A stretch of DNA of 64,000 bases from Euptelea pleiosperma. Taxonomy: Eukaryota > Streptophyta > Magnoliopsida > Ranunculales > Eupteleaceae. The DNA is taken from positions 9,536,435 to 9,600,434 of the forward strand of contig CM068546.1 in assembly GCA_035048495.1 (NCBI GenBank). Reading direction: 5' to 3'. Positions 9,582-22,539 of the stretch are shown here, piece by piece. The notes beneath the pieces were generated by a model. The model had not been told where the DNA came from and searched no databases. It saw nothing but the letters and a program-made list of their open reading frames with translations. A program made the translations under genes and the position numbers. Position 1 is the first letter of the stretch, and every line of letters begins with the position of its first letter.

Positions 9582-12500
9582 TCAGTCGACATAGATAGGA
9601 TCGATGAGATCGATCTCAAAATTCTGAATGAACAATACGTCAAGTTCATGGAACTGTTTTAGACGCCGCCCATTGACCTGAAAAGAGGAGTGATCCTTAG
9701 GATCCTCAATAGTGATTGCCCCAAAGGGTGTGACTGCGGTGACCGTATAAGGACCGGTCCACCTAGATTTCAGTTTCTCAGGGAAGAGATGAAGACGGGA
9801 ATTATAAAGAAGGACCTTCTATCCTGGATGGAACTCTTTCCTGAGGATGCTCTTGTCATGTATCCACTTCATTTTGGCTTTGTAATTCTTCGACAAGTTG
9901 TAGGCATCATTTCTGAGTTCTTCTAACTCATTCATTTGAAGTTTCCGCTCCTCCCCTGCGGAGTCTAGGTCGAAGTTGAGCTTCTTAATGGCCCACAGGG
10001 CACGATGTTCAATCTCTACCGGAAGATGACAGGGTTTCCCAAAGACCAGACGATAGGGAGACATATTGAGTGGGGTCTTGTAGGCGGTTCTGTATGCCCA
10101 TAAAGCATCAGTGAGACAAGTAGACCAGTCTTTACGAGTGGTATTTACTGTCTTCTCCAAGATCTGCTTGATCTGCCGATTAGAAACCTCCACTTGACCA
10201 CTAGTCTGCGGATGATAAGCTAGGGCAACCTTGTGGGTTACCCCATACTTTTTCATTAATTTCTCGAATATCCTATTGCAGAAATGGTTGCCCCCATCAC
10301 TAATGATGGCCTTAGGGGCACCGAATCTCGCGAAGATGAACTCCTTTAGGAATTTGACCACCACTTTGTGGTCATTGGTCTTGGTGGGAATGGCTTCTAT
10401 CCATATGGATACATAGTCTACCGCAAGGAGAATGTACTCAAAACCATAGGAAACTGGAAAGGGGCCCATGAAGTCGATGCCCCAGATGTCAAATATTTCA
10501 TCGACCTGGATGGGAGTGAGGGGCATCATGTTCCTCTGGGAGATGCGGCCTAGATGCTGGCAATTAGGACAGGTTTTGCAGTAGATATGGGCATCTTTAA
10601 ATAATGTGGGCCAGTAGAATCCGCATTGCAGAACTTTTTCTGCAGTTTTCTTAGTACTGAAATGACCACCACAAGGTTGGTCATGACACGAGGACAAGAT
10701 ATTGAGTTGGTCCGACTCAGGGACACAGAGACGAATGATCTGGTCAGGACAGTATTTATACAAATAAGGGTCATCCCAAGAGTAGTACTTAACTCTTGCT
10801 AGGAATTGGCTTTTGTCCTGTTTTGACCAGTGTGACGGCATTTCTTCGGTGACAAGGTAGTTGACAATGTCCGCATACCAAGGATTAACAGAAATGGCGA
10901 ACAGTTGTTCATCTGGAAAGGTCTCAGGGATGGGCTGGGTGTCGAAGGATGACTCTAAAGTCAGTCTAGACAAGTGATCAGCCACTACATTCTCAGTTCC
11001 TTTCTTATCCTTAATCTCGAGGTCGAATTCCTGCAGTAAGAGAATCCATCGAATTAATCGAGGCTTGGTTTCCTTTTTCGACATGAGATAACGAAGGGCT
11101 GCATGATCAGTGTACACTACCACCTTAGTGGCTAAGAGGTACTGACGGAATTTATCAAGGGCAAAGACTACCGCCAAGAGTTCTTTCTCAGTGGTGGAGT
11201 AATTCATTTGGGCAGAGTTAAGAGTTTTGCTCGCGTAGTAGATCACGTGTGACCTTTTGTCAACTCTCTGCCCTAGAACGGCGCCTAATGCGTAATCAGA
11301 AGCATCGCACATTACCTCGAAAGGTAGAGTCCAGTCCGGGGGACGGATAATGGGCGCAGTAGTGAGCTCAGATTTGAGACGCTCAAATGCCTTGACACAG
11401 TCAGCATTAAAGTCGAACGGACTATCTTTAGCCAGAAGATGGGACAGAGGTCGAGCGATTTGAGAGAAGTCCTTGATGAATCGCCTATAGAATCCTCCGT
11501 GTCCCAAAAAGGATCGGATGTCACGCACGGACGTAGGAATGGGCAAGGTCAAGATGATATCGATTTTAGCTTTGTCGACCTCAATGCCCTGATGGGAAAT
11601 GACATGTCCCAGAACAATGCCCTTCTTCACCATGAAGTGGCATTTCTCCCAATTGAGGACAAGTCGCTTGTCTTGACAGCGTTGAAGTACAAGCCCTAGA
11701 TGGTTCAGACAGTCATCAAAGGATGACCCAAAAACTGAGAAGTCGTCCATAAAGACTTCGAGGAATTTTTCCACCATGTCAGAGAATATGCTCATCATAC
11801 ACCTTTGAAAGGTCGCGGGTGCATTGTAGAGGCCAAAGGGCATGCGCTTGTAGGCAAAAGTGCCAAAGGGACAGGTGAAAGTTGTCTTCTCGTGATCCTC
11901 AGGGGCGATTGGTATTTGATTATACCCTGAGTAACCATCGAGGAAGCAGTAATAGGAGTGACCTGCTAATCGCTCCAACATTTGGTCTATGAAGGGTAAA
12001 GGAAAATGGTCCTTCCTAGTGTTGGTGTTGAGTCATCGGTAATCGATGCAGACTCTCCACCCTTTCTTCAGGCGCTGGGTGACCATTTCCTTATGCTCAT
12101 TTTCCACAACTGTGAATCCTGCCTTTTTATGGACGACATGAATAGGACTCACCCATTTGCTATCGGAGATGGGGTAAATGATACCCGCATCTAACAATTT
12201 AAGGACCTCGTCCCGGACTACATCCTTCAAGACGGGGTTCAACCTCCTCTGGTGTTCTCGAGAGGTTTTGGATTCATCCTTGAGATAGATGTGATGTTGG
12301 CACACCGAGGGGTCTATGCCTCGAATATCATCTATAGTCCAACCTATCGCAGATTTGTGCTCGTTGAGCAGCTTGAGAAGTTTTTTACATTCACTCTCAG
12401 ACAAAGCGGAAGCAATAATGACAGGGTAGGTTTCCTTAGGACCAAGATAGGCATAGGAAAGATCTGTTGGAAGTGGCTTGAGCTCCAATATTGGAGCAGA

Positions 12501-15328
12501 TGGAGTAGAAATAGGTGTCACAGAAGACACGGATTGAAGAGGTTTGACTTCAGTAGGTAAAGGAAGGATGGGTTCTCTGGCCATGGTTATCAGAGGCTCG
12601 AACTCGATGAGTGGAGCGGGGATCTCTATCAGTGGAGCAGTCTCCAAAAGATCATTGAGATCAGAAATAGCTGACTCTGTTGCAAAGTCGGCTCCAAAGT
12701 GTTCTAGACACTGCTTAAGAATATCTTCGGTGGAGTCCGGGATTAGACTCTCAACGGCACACATTTCATCGGTCACTTCGCGATCGGCATCTTGTTGCAT
12801 TAAACGAAAGATGTTGACCTCAGCTTTGAGGTTACCGAAAGCAATGGACATGTTTCTGTCCCGGCACCCGATGTGTGCGTTCGCAGTGGCAAGGAATGGA
12901 CGGCCTAAGATGACCAAAATGCGGTTATCCTGACACGGCTCGGTGTCTAGAATGATAAAGTCCACAGGATAATAAAAGTCAGCGACTTTTACTAGGACAT
13001 CTTCAATGATTCCTCTTGGAATCTTGATGGACTGATCAGCCAATTTCAGGGTGACATTGGTAGGCTTCATATCTTTCAGTCCTAACTGCTGATATACCGA
13101 GAATGGTATGAGGTTAACGCTAGCCCCTAAATCTAGCAAGGCAGTGCAGCTAAAGTTGTCTCCAATTTCACATTGGACAGTTGGGCTACCTGGATCCTTG
13201 TGTTTGAGTGTTGAATGAACGCGGTAGCTTTTTCGGCCAAGAAGGCAGCTTTGGGTACATGCGTACGCCGCTTAACTGTGCACAAGTCCTTGAGGAATTT
13301 GGCATAGGAAGAGATTTGCTTGATAGCAGAAAGGAATGGGATATTGATCTGGACGTCTTTAAAGACATCTAAGATCTCAGAGAATTGCTGATCCCACTTA
13401 TCTTGGACAAGTCTGTCCGGGAAGGGAGGCTTTACTCGACAAATGGATTTGTCTTTAGCCTTAGATTTCTGCACAGGGATATCTGATGTTGGTGCAGAGG
13501 TAGAAGAAGCAGAGGTAGGATTTGGACTAGTTTCCACGGTGCGAGTGATGGGTGCTGGAGATGGCACCGGTGGTGGTTGGACTCCCATGTCCACAGTTTT
13601 TCCAGATCGTAGGGTGGTTACAGCTTGCACCTCCCCTTGACAATTCTCATTCTGGCTTTGAGATTGGGAACCGATCTCATATACTGCTCCTTTGGCATTT
13701 CCTTTTGGGTTAACGATGGGTTGGCTAGGGAAGATGCCTTTAGCTTTCTCAGCTTCCAGGTTACCTAAGCGTTGCTCTAGACGAAGCATGGATTGCTGTT
13801 GCTGTTGCTCTAGGCGTTGCATAGATTGAGTAATGAGTTGAGCTAGAAGGTCCTCGATACTGGGTTTGGGGACCGACTGTTGGGGAGCAGCTAATGGGAG
13901 CTGAGGCACCAATTCGCGACTCGAGCTCATCGGGGCATTATAGTTATAGGCGGAAGAATTAGTTGGGACAATCTGTTGGTTCTGAAAGTTCTGGGGAACT
14001 CTTTGCTGATTCTAAAATGTGCTCTGTTGTCCAGAGTATTGACCCTGTTGGAACTGCTGGTTCTGAGTAGATGGGTACTGATTCTGCTGGTATTGTCCCT
14101 GATTGAATTGCCTATTGGGTTGATTGAACCCAGGAGGATACATGCCCTGAGGTTGACGTGGAGGTTGAGCTTGTGGTTGAGTAGACTGAGGCCGCCAGGA
14201 GAAGTTAGGGTGGTTTCTCGTGTCCGGATGATAAGATTGACTATACGAGTTCTGAGTGGGTGGTTTGTATGTGCTGAAAGCACAAACTTCTTCCTGAAGA
14301 GGATTAGACCATCCTTCGTTCAAAGGACAATGCTCAGTAGTATGGGAGGGTTGCAGACAGAGGGTGCAGGATTCCATAGGGCTCTCGTGTCCCACATGCA
14401 TGACTGGGGTAGCTTGTTGAGTAAGCTTTTGTACAGACACGGCCAGTGCCGAGACTGACTTGCTCAACTCTTGAATGACTGATCGAAGCTCAGTATCGGC
14501 TGTAGCATCATGTCCCTTGGTTGTCCTTTGGACCGAAGTGGTTCGACTGAACTCTGAGTCAGTCGTCCAATGTTGAGAGTTTTCTCCTAACTCTCCCAAG
14601 AATTTGTATGCATCGGTCGGAGTTTGGTGCAGGAATTTTCCTTGGCACATTGACTCTACCATGGTCCGGGACTCATCAGTAAGTCCCTTATAGAAGACGT
14701 GGACAAGATATCCCTTGTCGATGCTATGGTGGGGACACTTAGTCAGGTAGTCTTGGAATTTATCCCACGCTTCAAAAAATTTCTCATCGGACTTCTGTCT
14801 AAAGTCCTGAATAAGTTGCTTCATTTGGTTGGTCCGAGTCATGGGGTAGAATTTAGACATGAATTTGCCCACCAATTCTTTCCAACTGCTGATTGAATCA
14901 GCGGGTAAGGAGTAGAGCCAATCTGAGGCTCGATCTTTGAGCGAGAATGAGAAAACTCGCAGACGGACATTGTCATCATCGAGGTTCTGATTCTTGAAAA
15001 GTAGGATGACATGTTGGAATTCCCTAATATGGGAATATGGGTCTTCTCTTGGGAGACCACGAAAGGTTGGCAGCATTTGGATCGTCTGCGGCCTGATCTC
15101 GAACTGTACCGCCGTAGTAGGTGGGAGAACAATGCAAGTGGGTGGATTGGCAGAGATAGGAGCGAACGTCTCGATAAGAGGTCGTTCAACGGCCATGACT
15201 ACAAAGGTAGTAGTACTGGGGGAGGTGAGTGGGGAAAGAGATGGGGAAGAATTCAGTGGAGGATCCACTGTAGGGACGTGATTCTCAGATCGAACCAAGC
15301 GCTTGTTCGGGCGAGTCCAACCGGGCAT
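9582..15328 (-). pseudogene. Athila-like gag-pol polyprotein, broken by stops and a frameshift
   Basis: Gag starts at the ATG at 15328 and has the retrotransposon-gag core (about 15000-14600) and a CX2CX4HX5C knuckle (CTLC...HTTEHC). Protease carries LLDLGASVNLIPF (about 13140-13100). RT shows [14 protein letters not shown] and [12 protein letters not shown] (about 11830-11720). RNase H carries [15 protein letters not shown] and [10 protein letters not shown]. Integrase has an H-H-C-C zinc site and D-D-E core ([22 protein letters not shown]). Translation past the last internal stop runs to 9582. Breaks seen: TAG at 14014-14012, a frameshift near 13210, TGA at 12035-12033, and TAG at 9821-9819. 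RT motifs place it in the Athila/Tat branch. It would copy RNA to DNA and integrate it; with these breaks it is non-autonomous. Confidence 0.88.
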
Positions 15329-17024
15329 ACGCGAATGAGGCAAGCTCTATACTTGGCAAAAAGTTGCCAGAGAGGAACACTATCCTAAATGATGCACACC
15401 AAGCACAGATAATCCTATTCTAAGCAATCAGGATATATTTTAGGAATTATCTTTGTTAGTTTTGGGGCTAGAGTAGATTATGACAGTGGGCGGACCACTG
15501 GTTTATCTTTTAACCGCCGGACTAACTGTTTTGCACTCAGAGGTTCTCACCAGGCTATACTCTTCAGAGCGAATCCTTTAGTACTAACTCTAGTTAACAA
15601 CAAGGCAATCCGAAGCCTAGACAGACGTGCGGCACATGGCTGACTTAAGTACGTCCCAGACTAACCGGATTGGTCAAGTGTATAAGAAGAGTGTTCCCTC
15701 GGGTTAAGCTAGGGTTGATGCGTGTTCCTAGTCCACACGTAACTAACCGCTGAATAGTCCAAGATGCCACGTCGAGCTCAGTGTACTTGAGTAGCAGGGA
15801 CTTATGGGTGTGTTAGACAACAGGGACCCGCGCTCGTGGTCTTATTTCGATTGGATGTTAAGCGGGTTCGCTTTGTATGGATTTTTCCTCGAACACCGGG
15901 CTAATTGGCTCTACTTCTTGATTCTTTTTATTATAGATGGATCCTGGGGATCAATTTCAGCTGGAGTGATGAGGTGGGTGATGAAATCCCACCAGTTTCA
16001 ATTTTGGAGCTGGGTTTGCTCGCTTAGAGTTGATTGATTAACGGCCACACCACGCAAGTCGAATAAGTTGTTGCTAGAAAACAAATAGACAAGCGGCAAT
16101 GATGCACCCAATATGCTCTGTATCGCACTCAAGGCGAGGATAGAGACTTACCTCCCGTGGGCCACGCCACGGGGTCGCCTCCGTGGGTTAGAGAGGGGTA
16201 TCCTAATGGGCTTGGGCCCGACTCCACCTCTTTGAGCTTTCGCTCTCTACCCACACTGGATCGTGTTCCTGCAGAAATAGTTAGATCGCACGGTCTAGGT
16301 ATGTGGGATTCTATTTGGAAGATCCTTGCCTTTTTAGGGTTCACAGAACACGTATTGGATTTAGGCAAGTTTTTGAATTAGTTTCCAAATTCGAGATGGG
16401 TTAAAATTTAGGAATTCCCAGATTTGGAAAATACCTAGATTGGAATGTTTCCCGAACTGTATAGATCTTCCAAGAAAGATTTGATTGCGAGATCCCTTAC
16501 AATTTTGGGAAATTTCCCAAAATTGAAATTCTGCTAGATTTGGGGCGTTTCCTTTTGCAGACTTTTCCAAATTCGGAAGATTTCTAAAAATAGAAATTCT
16601 TCTAAAGAGGAAATTTCTAAGAGGGGAAACCCTAATTTAGCAAAGTTTCAAGATTTTAGAATCTTTCCAAAAATCGCAAATCCTTGATTGGTGATTTCTA
16701 AAAATCTGTAGAATATAAAACCCTAATTTTTTTGAATTTTGATTTGTTAATTTTTTTTGGTAATTTCCACTTAATCTAGGGTTTCTAAAAAACCCTAGAA
16801 CAAGATCGAGCAGTTATATGGAAAGCAGTAAAATTCCTAAATTATTACAAATTGCACTCGGCCGTCCGAGGCATTAAAAATAGTAATTTAAAAACTGCTA
16901 AAAATTAACAAAAACAAAAAATAGAAAGTTTCCCGAAAAGGTCGGGCTGGCCAAATTGAGCAGCTTTTCGCTTCAGCAACTTTCTAATTCCGTCGTTACG
17001 TCCTTTTTCGCACTCCCGAACACC
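15329..17024 (-). other. Athila-like 5' leader (untranslated)
   Basis: 1.7 kb between the primer site and gag, with no coding similarity. 16380-16800 is AT-rich with recurrent AAATTTCCCAAAAT / GATTTCTAAAAAT motifs. A GC-richer block lies at 16130-16270. Small open frames here look fortuitous. Confidence 0.6.
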
Positions 17025-17042
17025 CGAGCGGCAGCGGCGCCA
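17025..17042 (-). promoter_or_regulatory. Primer-binding site, tRNA-Asp type
   Basis: On the minus strand, TGGCGCCGCTGCCG starts at 17042, close to the TGGCGCCGTTGCCG site used by Athila elements. It follows ...TTTCAAA, where TCA would be the LTR end. Confidence 0.65.
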
Positions 17043-17044
17043 TT

Positions 17045-19612
17045 TGAAAGTAGGGTTTTTCCGCGTCGTTGGTACGGAAACCCTAACTTCAACACATTTG
17101 TAAATTGATCCGATTCTTAAATCCTGCAAAATTAAGCATTCTCGCACAGTGGAAAGTATGTCGGATGTCGATCCGCACTCGGGGTAAGTTTGTACAATTC
17201 AAGAACCTGAAATGACAGATTTGTTTTATAGAAATTGCTCTGAAACTCATGGGTGGAAGGATGAGAATGGTGAGGTGGTTTTTTAAAATATCATTCTTGA
17301 CTTTTAGAGAGAGAAACTATTAAACTAATGTGAACAACAGAAAATGAGAAATTGCCAACTTAATAATGGAAAATTGAAGATTTATTTATTGAACGAAATT
17401 CAAATTACATTGCATAAACTAAGGGTAAAACAAGAATTTAAAATTAAGAAAAAGAGAAGAGAGAGAAAGGATGATAGGGTGAAACCTAGTAATTTCTAAA
17501 GAGAGGGAAAATACCTTGGAGGACTTACCGGGATTGGCCAAGTGGTGGCCTTGGTGATGGAGAGAATGGACATCTCACCATTGTTGCATGCTCCAAAAAT
17601 TCAAGATTCGCCGTTTTCTCCAAAAACGTGGTGAAGAATGAAGGATGGGGCTGCAGCTTTGCAAGAGTGGGAGGCTTAGTTGCACATGGAGGAGAACCAG
17701 TGGGTTCTAGTGGTAAAAGAAGGGCAGCACGTTGGAGAGGGCAGCAAGGATTGTGAGAATGGCTACACCAGCAAGTTGAAGCGCTTGTAGGTTATCACCC
17801 AAGGAGATAATGGGGCTGCGTTGCAGATTGTAAGGGCGTCTTTGAGATCTTGAGGAGCATGATGGTGCAGATCTATTTTGCAGCCTTGGAGAGGGTAGAT
17901 GAAGATTACCATCCATCCAAGAGATCTTTTAACGTCGGTGAAGATGTGGTAACACAGCAAGTGGAGCACGGCCAGGATGAGAGAAGGTAACGTAGCATGG
18001 TGGTTGTGATTGGGCCTGCTGGAGTTGTAGGTTTGGCCAAGTAGAGGGAGATCAAATCGACGTTGATCATTGCTGCCCCATCTGAGAACGTTGATGGAGG
18101 CTGTAAAGGGGAGTTGCAGGTTAAGGAAAACGGTGGTGGCAGGTGAAGGTGATGTAGAGAGGAGGGAAGACGTGCTGGGTTTGAGTTTCTGGTGTTATCC
18201 AGCACGTTCCTGAGTAGTGGAGGTTGCTATTCTTGAGATGCAGCGGTGGAGATTTCTCCTGAACATGATTATCAACTAGGAGGCGGAGAAGGAGCCATGG
18301 ATTTGCATGCGTTGATGGTCTTGGAGCAGCAGCAAATCACAACCGTTAGGTGAGCTAGCTTAGAGAGAATAGAGAACGTGGTGAGAGAGTTGAAGAGAGG
18401 GACGAGATGGGGGAGACGGCTGGGGTTCAAAGGCAGCAAGAGAGAAAGACTTCTCTCTTTCCAAAACGTGGGGGCGGCAGAAATGGAAGGAGCGTGCTCC
18501 CTTTATGTGACGGCTTTAGGGTTTTTCTTCTTTTCCACTTGAAGAACATGCTGCCCACAATAGAAACCGTGGGTTTCTATATTAGAAACCCATGATTTCT
18601 AATATCTTTTAAGGGCTATCCCTTCCCTTCAACGGTTCTAGCCGTTTAAGTGGACCCATAAAGATAAAGCTTTTCAAAAAAAAAGAAAATCTAATTTGGT
18701 AAGCTTCCTAGTTTTGTTCAAAAAATCATTTTATGGCAATAGGATATTCCTCTTTTAAAAATTTCCTTCTAAAGTTTTTTTTTTTTTGTCATGTTTAAGA
18801 AATATCTAGGGTTGAGGGGTCCACTAAAATGGCTGGGCTGTGGATCACAGCTAATGGGCTCGCATCTCATCTTGGCTTAGGCCCATAGGATTAAGAGATG
18901 GTGAGATGGATGAGCGGGGGATTGACTGAGCGATTGTACAGTAGAGATGGACTGTGATGATTGGGCGATGGAATTTGGACAAGGTAGGTCGTAGATTTGA
19001 GGGAGGAGAGAGGATGGGATTTAGAGAGAGGAGAGAGAAAATATTACAAAATAAAGAGAAAATGCTAGTAGAGGGTCTTGAACCCTGGTCTTTGACTTGG
19101 TCTTCTGCATGCTTTACCAACTGAGTGAGTCCTCATCTTATGTTAGTTGATAAGCTTTAATCTCCTTAGTCTCTTCTTTGAGGGCTTGTCTCTCCTTTTC
19201 TCTTGATTTTCTCTCAGGCTTTTTCGATTCTCTGGCTCTTCCTGTCTTCAGCCTACTTCTTCTTGTCTAAGTCCATTGGCTATTTATGCTTTGATTAAAG
19301 GCTCTGGCAGTCAGTTGTGGGCCCACAATCCTTAAAATTCTCCAATCGGATTTCCTGCGATAAAAGAAGCGCGTAATGAGACTTAATCAGAACGGCTTTA
19401 TATCTAGACTTCCGAAAATGTGTTTAATGCATGCAAATATACCATTTCGTCCAGAAAAGTGTGTTTTATGCAACAGAAGAGACTCTTACGTAGAAAAGTA
19501 GATAAATAGAGCATTTTACGTATGAGAATGCAATAACGCTAAAAGGATAATTGCTTAAAATAAGCGTTTTTGAGCGAATATCAGTGCACATTAAAGTAGG
19601 CAACAGATAACA
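17045..19612 (-). mobile_element. Candidate 5' LTR of the Athila-like element
   Basis: The lower edge is fixed by the primer site. The upper edge is a guess: the minus strand reads TGTTATCTGTTGCC from 19612, a typical LTR start, directly next to Ogre-like gag remains. That gives about 2.57 kb. Without the second LTR the limits cannot be tested here. The region holds no recognisable gene. Inside it 18560-18605 has a local palindrome (TAGAAACC...GGTTTCTA). Confidence 0.4.
19069..19137 (-). repeat. tRNA-like segment (decayed tRNA or SINE head)
   Basis: The minus strand reads GACTCACTCAGTTGGTAAAGC, then after about 25 nt CCAGGGTTCAAGACCCTC. These fit an A box/D arm and a B box/T arm (AGGG pairs CCCT round TTCAAGA). 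No acceptor stem can be drawn, so it is not called a tRNA gene. Confidence 0.4.
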
Positions 19613-19697
19613 CCCTTTCTTTTATGGGATGTTATTGGTGGGTTTTAATTTGGTTTGTTTAGTAGATGGTTTGACTTTCCTCAGATTCTGGTCTCTT

Positions 19698-21513
19698 TTA
19701 ACCAAACGGGGGTACTTGGAATTTGACTATGATGCTATGAGCTTTGTTTCCTTCGATTGCCAATGCTAGATAAGTCAGGGCCAAAAGTCCTTGTTCAAGG
19801 AGTTGTGGAAGCAATTGTGAAAGAGTCAATGGTAAGGGTGTAAACTCTCTTCTCTTTCTTTCCTCAATTTGATTCCTTTGAAGTCGTTGCATTTGTTGTT
19901 GTGGTATTCCCTCTTGCCTTCTATGGGTATGCTGGAAATATTGCTGGTGCATAGACTGTTGAGGATGTTGCAGTGAAGTAAAGGGTTGTTGCGGAGTTGG
20001 CCCCATTGCATGAATTTGTTGGCGTGGGACTTGATGAATAAAATGAGGATGAACAACACATTGAGCGTACTGTTGTTGAGGTATTCGATGAATCGATGCT
20101 TGAGATGTGGGAGTGAGCATTTGCACCTCTCCATCTGGCATTCTCTTCTTGTTGTCGTCCTTCTTTATATTTGTTTCAGAAGGCTTTCCATAGACCATCG
20201 ACTGTACTACGGAGGGATCCGCAATGGTGCATGCCATCCCTGATTGACGCCTCAATCCTCGAACCATTTTGGGCCATAGTAGCAAATGTGGGTAGCGTTT
20301 GCGCTATCAGGAGAGTATGGTATGGTTGTCCAACGGTTTTTAGAAATGATCGGATCATCTCTTTCTCGGTCATTGAAGTCCTTAACTAAGCTGCCGCTTC
20401 TAGCCATCTAAATGCATATTCTGTGAAGTTCTCATTGTTTTTCTGCGACATTCTCTCTAGGTCATCCTTTTGAGTAACCAAATCCATATTGAAAGCGTAA
20501 TGGGCTAGGAATGCCTTAGAGATGTCTCTCCAAGTCTTGATCTTGGTGTGATCCAAAGTAGTGTACCATCTAAGGGCAGGACCATTGAGACTCTTTTGGA
20601 AACACTGCATAAGTAACTTCTCATTCTTCACATACTAAAACATATCCCCACAATATCCCTTCAAGTGAGTTTGTGGACATCCTCTTTCATCATACTTAGT
20701 GAACTCAAGCATTTTGAACTTTTCAGGTAATTCTGCATCAGGATATAAACATAGTTCATTAAAATCTGTGATCCCCACATTGTGAGTTCCTTTCAGCTTC
20801 TTGATTTTTGCTTCCATCTTCTCAAATCTCTCTCTATGAGGATCTGCCAAGGGTGCTAGGGTATTTGAAAGTGTATGGATAGGATGGTTATGGCTACTAT
20901 GATTTTGTCTGCCCTCTTCTTCATAATGATCAACATTTTTAAAATAAGAGGGAGATGGGTGGTAGAGTGGAAGTTTGGTAGCTGGTTGTTGGGTAGGACG
21001 GGGTGTAACTGTGGGCATTGATGAAAAAGTAAAAACTAGAGTTGGAACAGAGGTAGTGTGAAGATTAGTTTGAGGAATGGTTGGTGCAAGAGGATTGGGA
21101 ATAATAGGTTGTATGGGCATATGAAAGAGAGGATTGGAAATGGTGGGTTGGAGAATTGTTGGGTTAGGTTGAGGTTGATATGGGGGAATGGAAGGTTGAT
21201 TTTAGGGAATGGACTGAGATTGGCTCTACGCAGCCATTAGATTACTAAATGAGGCTTGGATTAGCTCTTGGATCATGTCTTTGAGCAACGGAATGTCAGT
21301 GAGACTGATTACCGGAGAAGTTGAGGTGTCAAGAGGGACAACAACAGTCCCTATCACTTCACTGGTGTTTGGAGGATCAGAACCAGGAGGGTGATTATGC
21401 TCTATTGCTCGTGTTTTTGAATGTGTCAAAATAGTGCTTGGAGGAAGTGGCGGATTCACGGATCTCCCTTTCGGATGTCGCTGGCTCGGCCCTATGATGA
21501 TGGATGACGTCAA
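19698..21513 (-). pseudogene. Ogre/Tat-like gag, broken and truncated
   Basis: The N-terminal Pro/Ser/Thr-rich part (21513-21226) is followed by CLYPDAELPEKFKMLEFTKY (about 20755-20695) and LLMQCFQKSLNGPALRWYTT (about 20610-20550). Next come AFLAHYAFNMDL and NFTEYAFRWLEAAA, the capsid-like gag core of Tat/Ogre elements. A Gln/Pro-rich region ending SQLLPQLLEQGLLAL (about 19820-19775) follows. Stops at about 21226, 20635 and 20386 plus at least one frameshift break it. Protease and RT, which should follow at lower coordinates, are absent; the sequence changes to the candidate Athila LTR at about 19612. Confidence 0.75.
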
Positions 21514-22539
21514 TCCCTTTTGAAAAAAAAGAAAAAAGCTTTGTAAGAAAACATGAAAATGTTACAATCTAAGAAACTTTTAGACTTCAAAAGATGAGAG
21601 TTTTTTTTTTTTAAGATGTTATTAATGATCCTAAAAGTTGAAAATGAAAAGATGAGAGGCACCTCAAAAGTAAATATGGGATGCAAGTCTTAAGAGAAAT
21701 AAAATCATTAAAACAACTAAAAAAAAAAGAGTCTCGAGTGGCTTTGGAAGATGCAAGGCTCCTTGAGGGAAACCAAACTATTGAAATGTTTAGAAGATAC
21801 GACGGCGGCCATATTGGACTTATCCCAAGAGTGGATAAGTGAGCTAGGATCTCCTAAATCCACAAAAGAATACTAAGTGGGACAGCCTTAACACCTAGTC
21901 AACACGGTAATTGAGACCATGATTACTTTTTGCAAGGCAAAGGTTCCTTAAGGGAAACCTAAACTACAATTATCAGTTTTGAAGAGACAAGGGTTCTTTA
22001 AGGGAAACTCATACTATATGATCGATTTTGAAAAAGCAATGGTTCCTTAAGGGAAACCCAAACTACACAATTGATCTTTTTATTTTTTATATTGTAAGGG
22101 CTCCCTAATGGAAACCCCAAATTGATATTGAAAATGGCAAAGGCTCCTTAAGGGAAACCCAAACTACAGATTTGATTATTTTTTTTTGAATGACAAGGGT
22201 TCGTTAAAAGAAATCCAAATTGGTTTTGAAAATGGCAAAGGCTCCTTAAGGGAATTCCAAACTACAAGATGAACCTTCTAATTTTTGAAAGTTAAAGAAA
22301 AATAATAGACTATAAGTTTTTATGAACAAAGTAGATGATTTCATTCATTTAAAATCACAAAATACTAAGTAGTCTTTTTTTTTTTTTTTTTGCTCAACTA
22401 AGAATTGATTAGGGAGGAAGTGAGGCCGTAACCGGCTTATGGCCAAGTGATATAATTTGCCTTTCCAAGGCAATATTGTATCCATCAAGTCATGTAATCA
22501 TTTGATCATAAATGACCACGTTATCTTTATGGTCTCTTT
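21514..22539 (-). other. Ogre-like inter-ORF region with degenerate tandem repeats
   Basis: Between ORF1 and gag. 21754-22265 holds eight imperfect copies of a 30-60-bp unit whose plus-strand core is GGTTCCTTAAGGGAAACCCA (cores near 21757, 21949, 21989, 22040, 22098, 22142, 22198, 22240). The copies are separated by AT-rich stretches. Confidence 0.6.

Larger units (their letters stand above)
9250..17045 (-). mobile_element. Athila-like Ty3/gypsy retrotransposon, internal region (3' LTR missing)
   Basis: Read on the minus strand the order is primer-binding site (17042), a 1.7-kb leader, gag, protease, reverse transcriptase, RNase H, integrase, then a GAGGACGGTGC ... GGTTGGGGGTGGG segment (9296-9254). 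That last segment resembles the GAGGACAATG/GGGGGTG motif after pol in Athila elements. No env-like ORF and no 3' LTR follow: sequence similar to 17045-19612 does not recur below 9250, so the 3' end is deleted or truncated. Confidence 0.8.

Noticed and set aside
15804..16381. Open frames of 74-77 codons on the plus strand
   Set aside because: They lie antisense in the Athila leader and have no recognisable features.
19069..19137. Functional tRNA gene
   Set aside because: A and B boxes fit, but no acceptor stem or proper anticodon arm can be drawn.
21754..22265. CRISPR-like or regulatory array between Ogre ORFs
   Set aside because: Repeats are degenerate with irregular AT-rich spacing; retrotransposon leader context explains them better.
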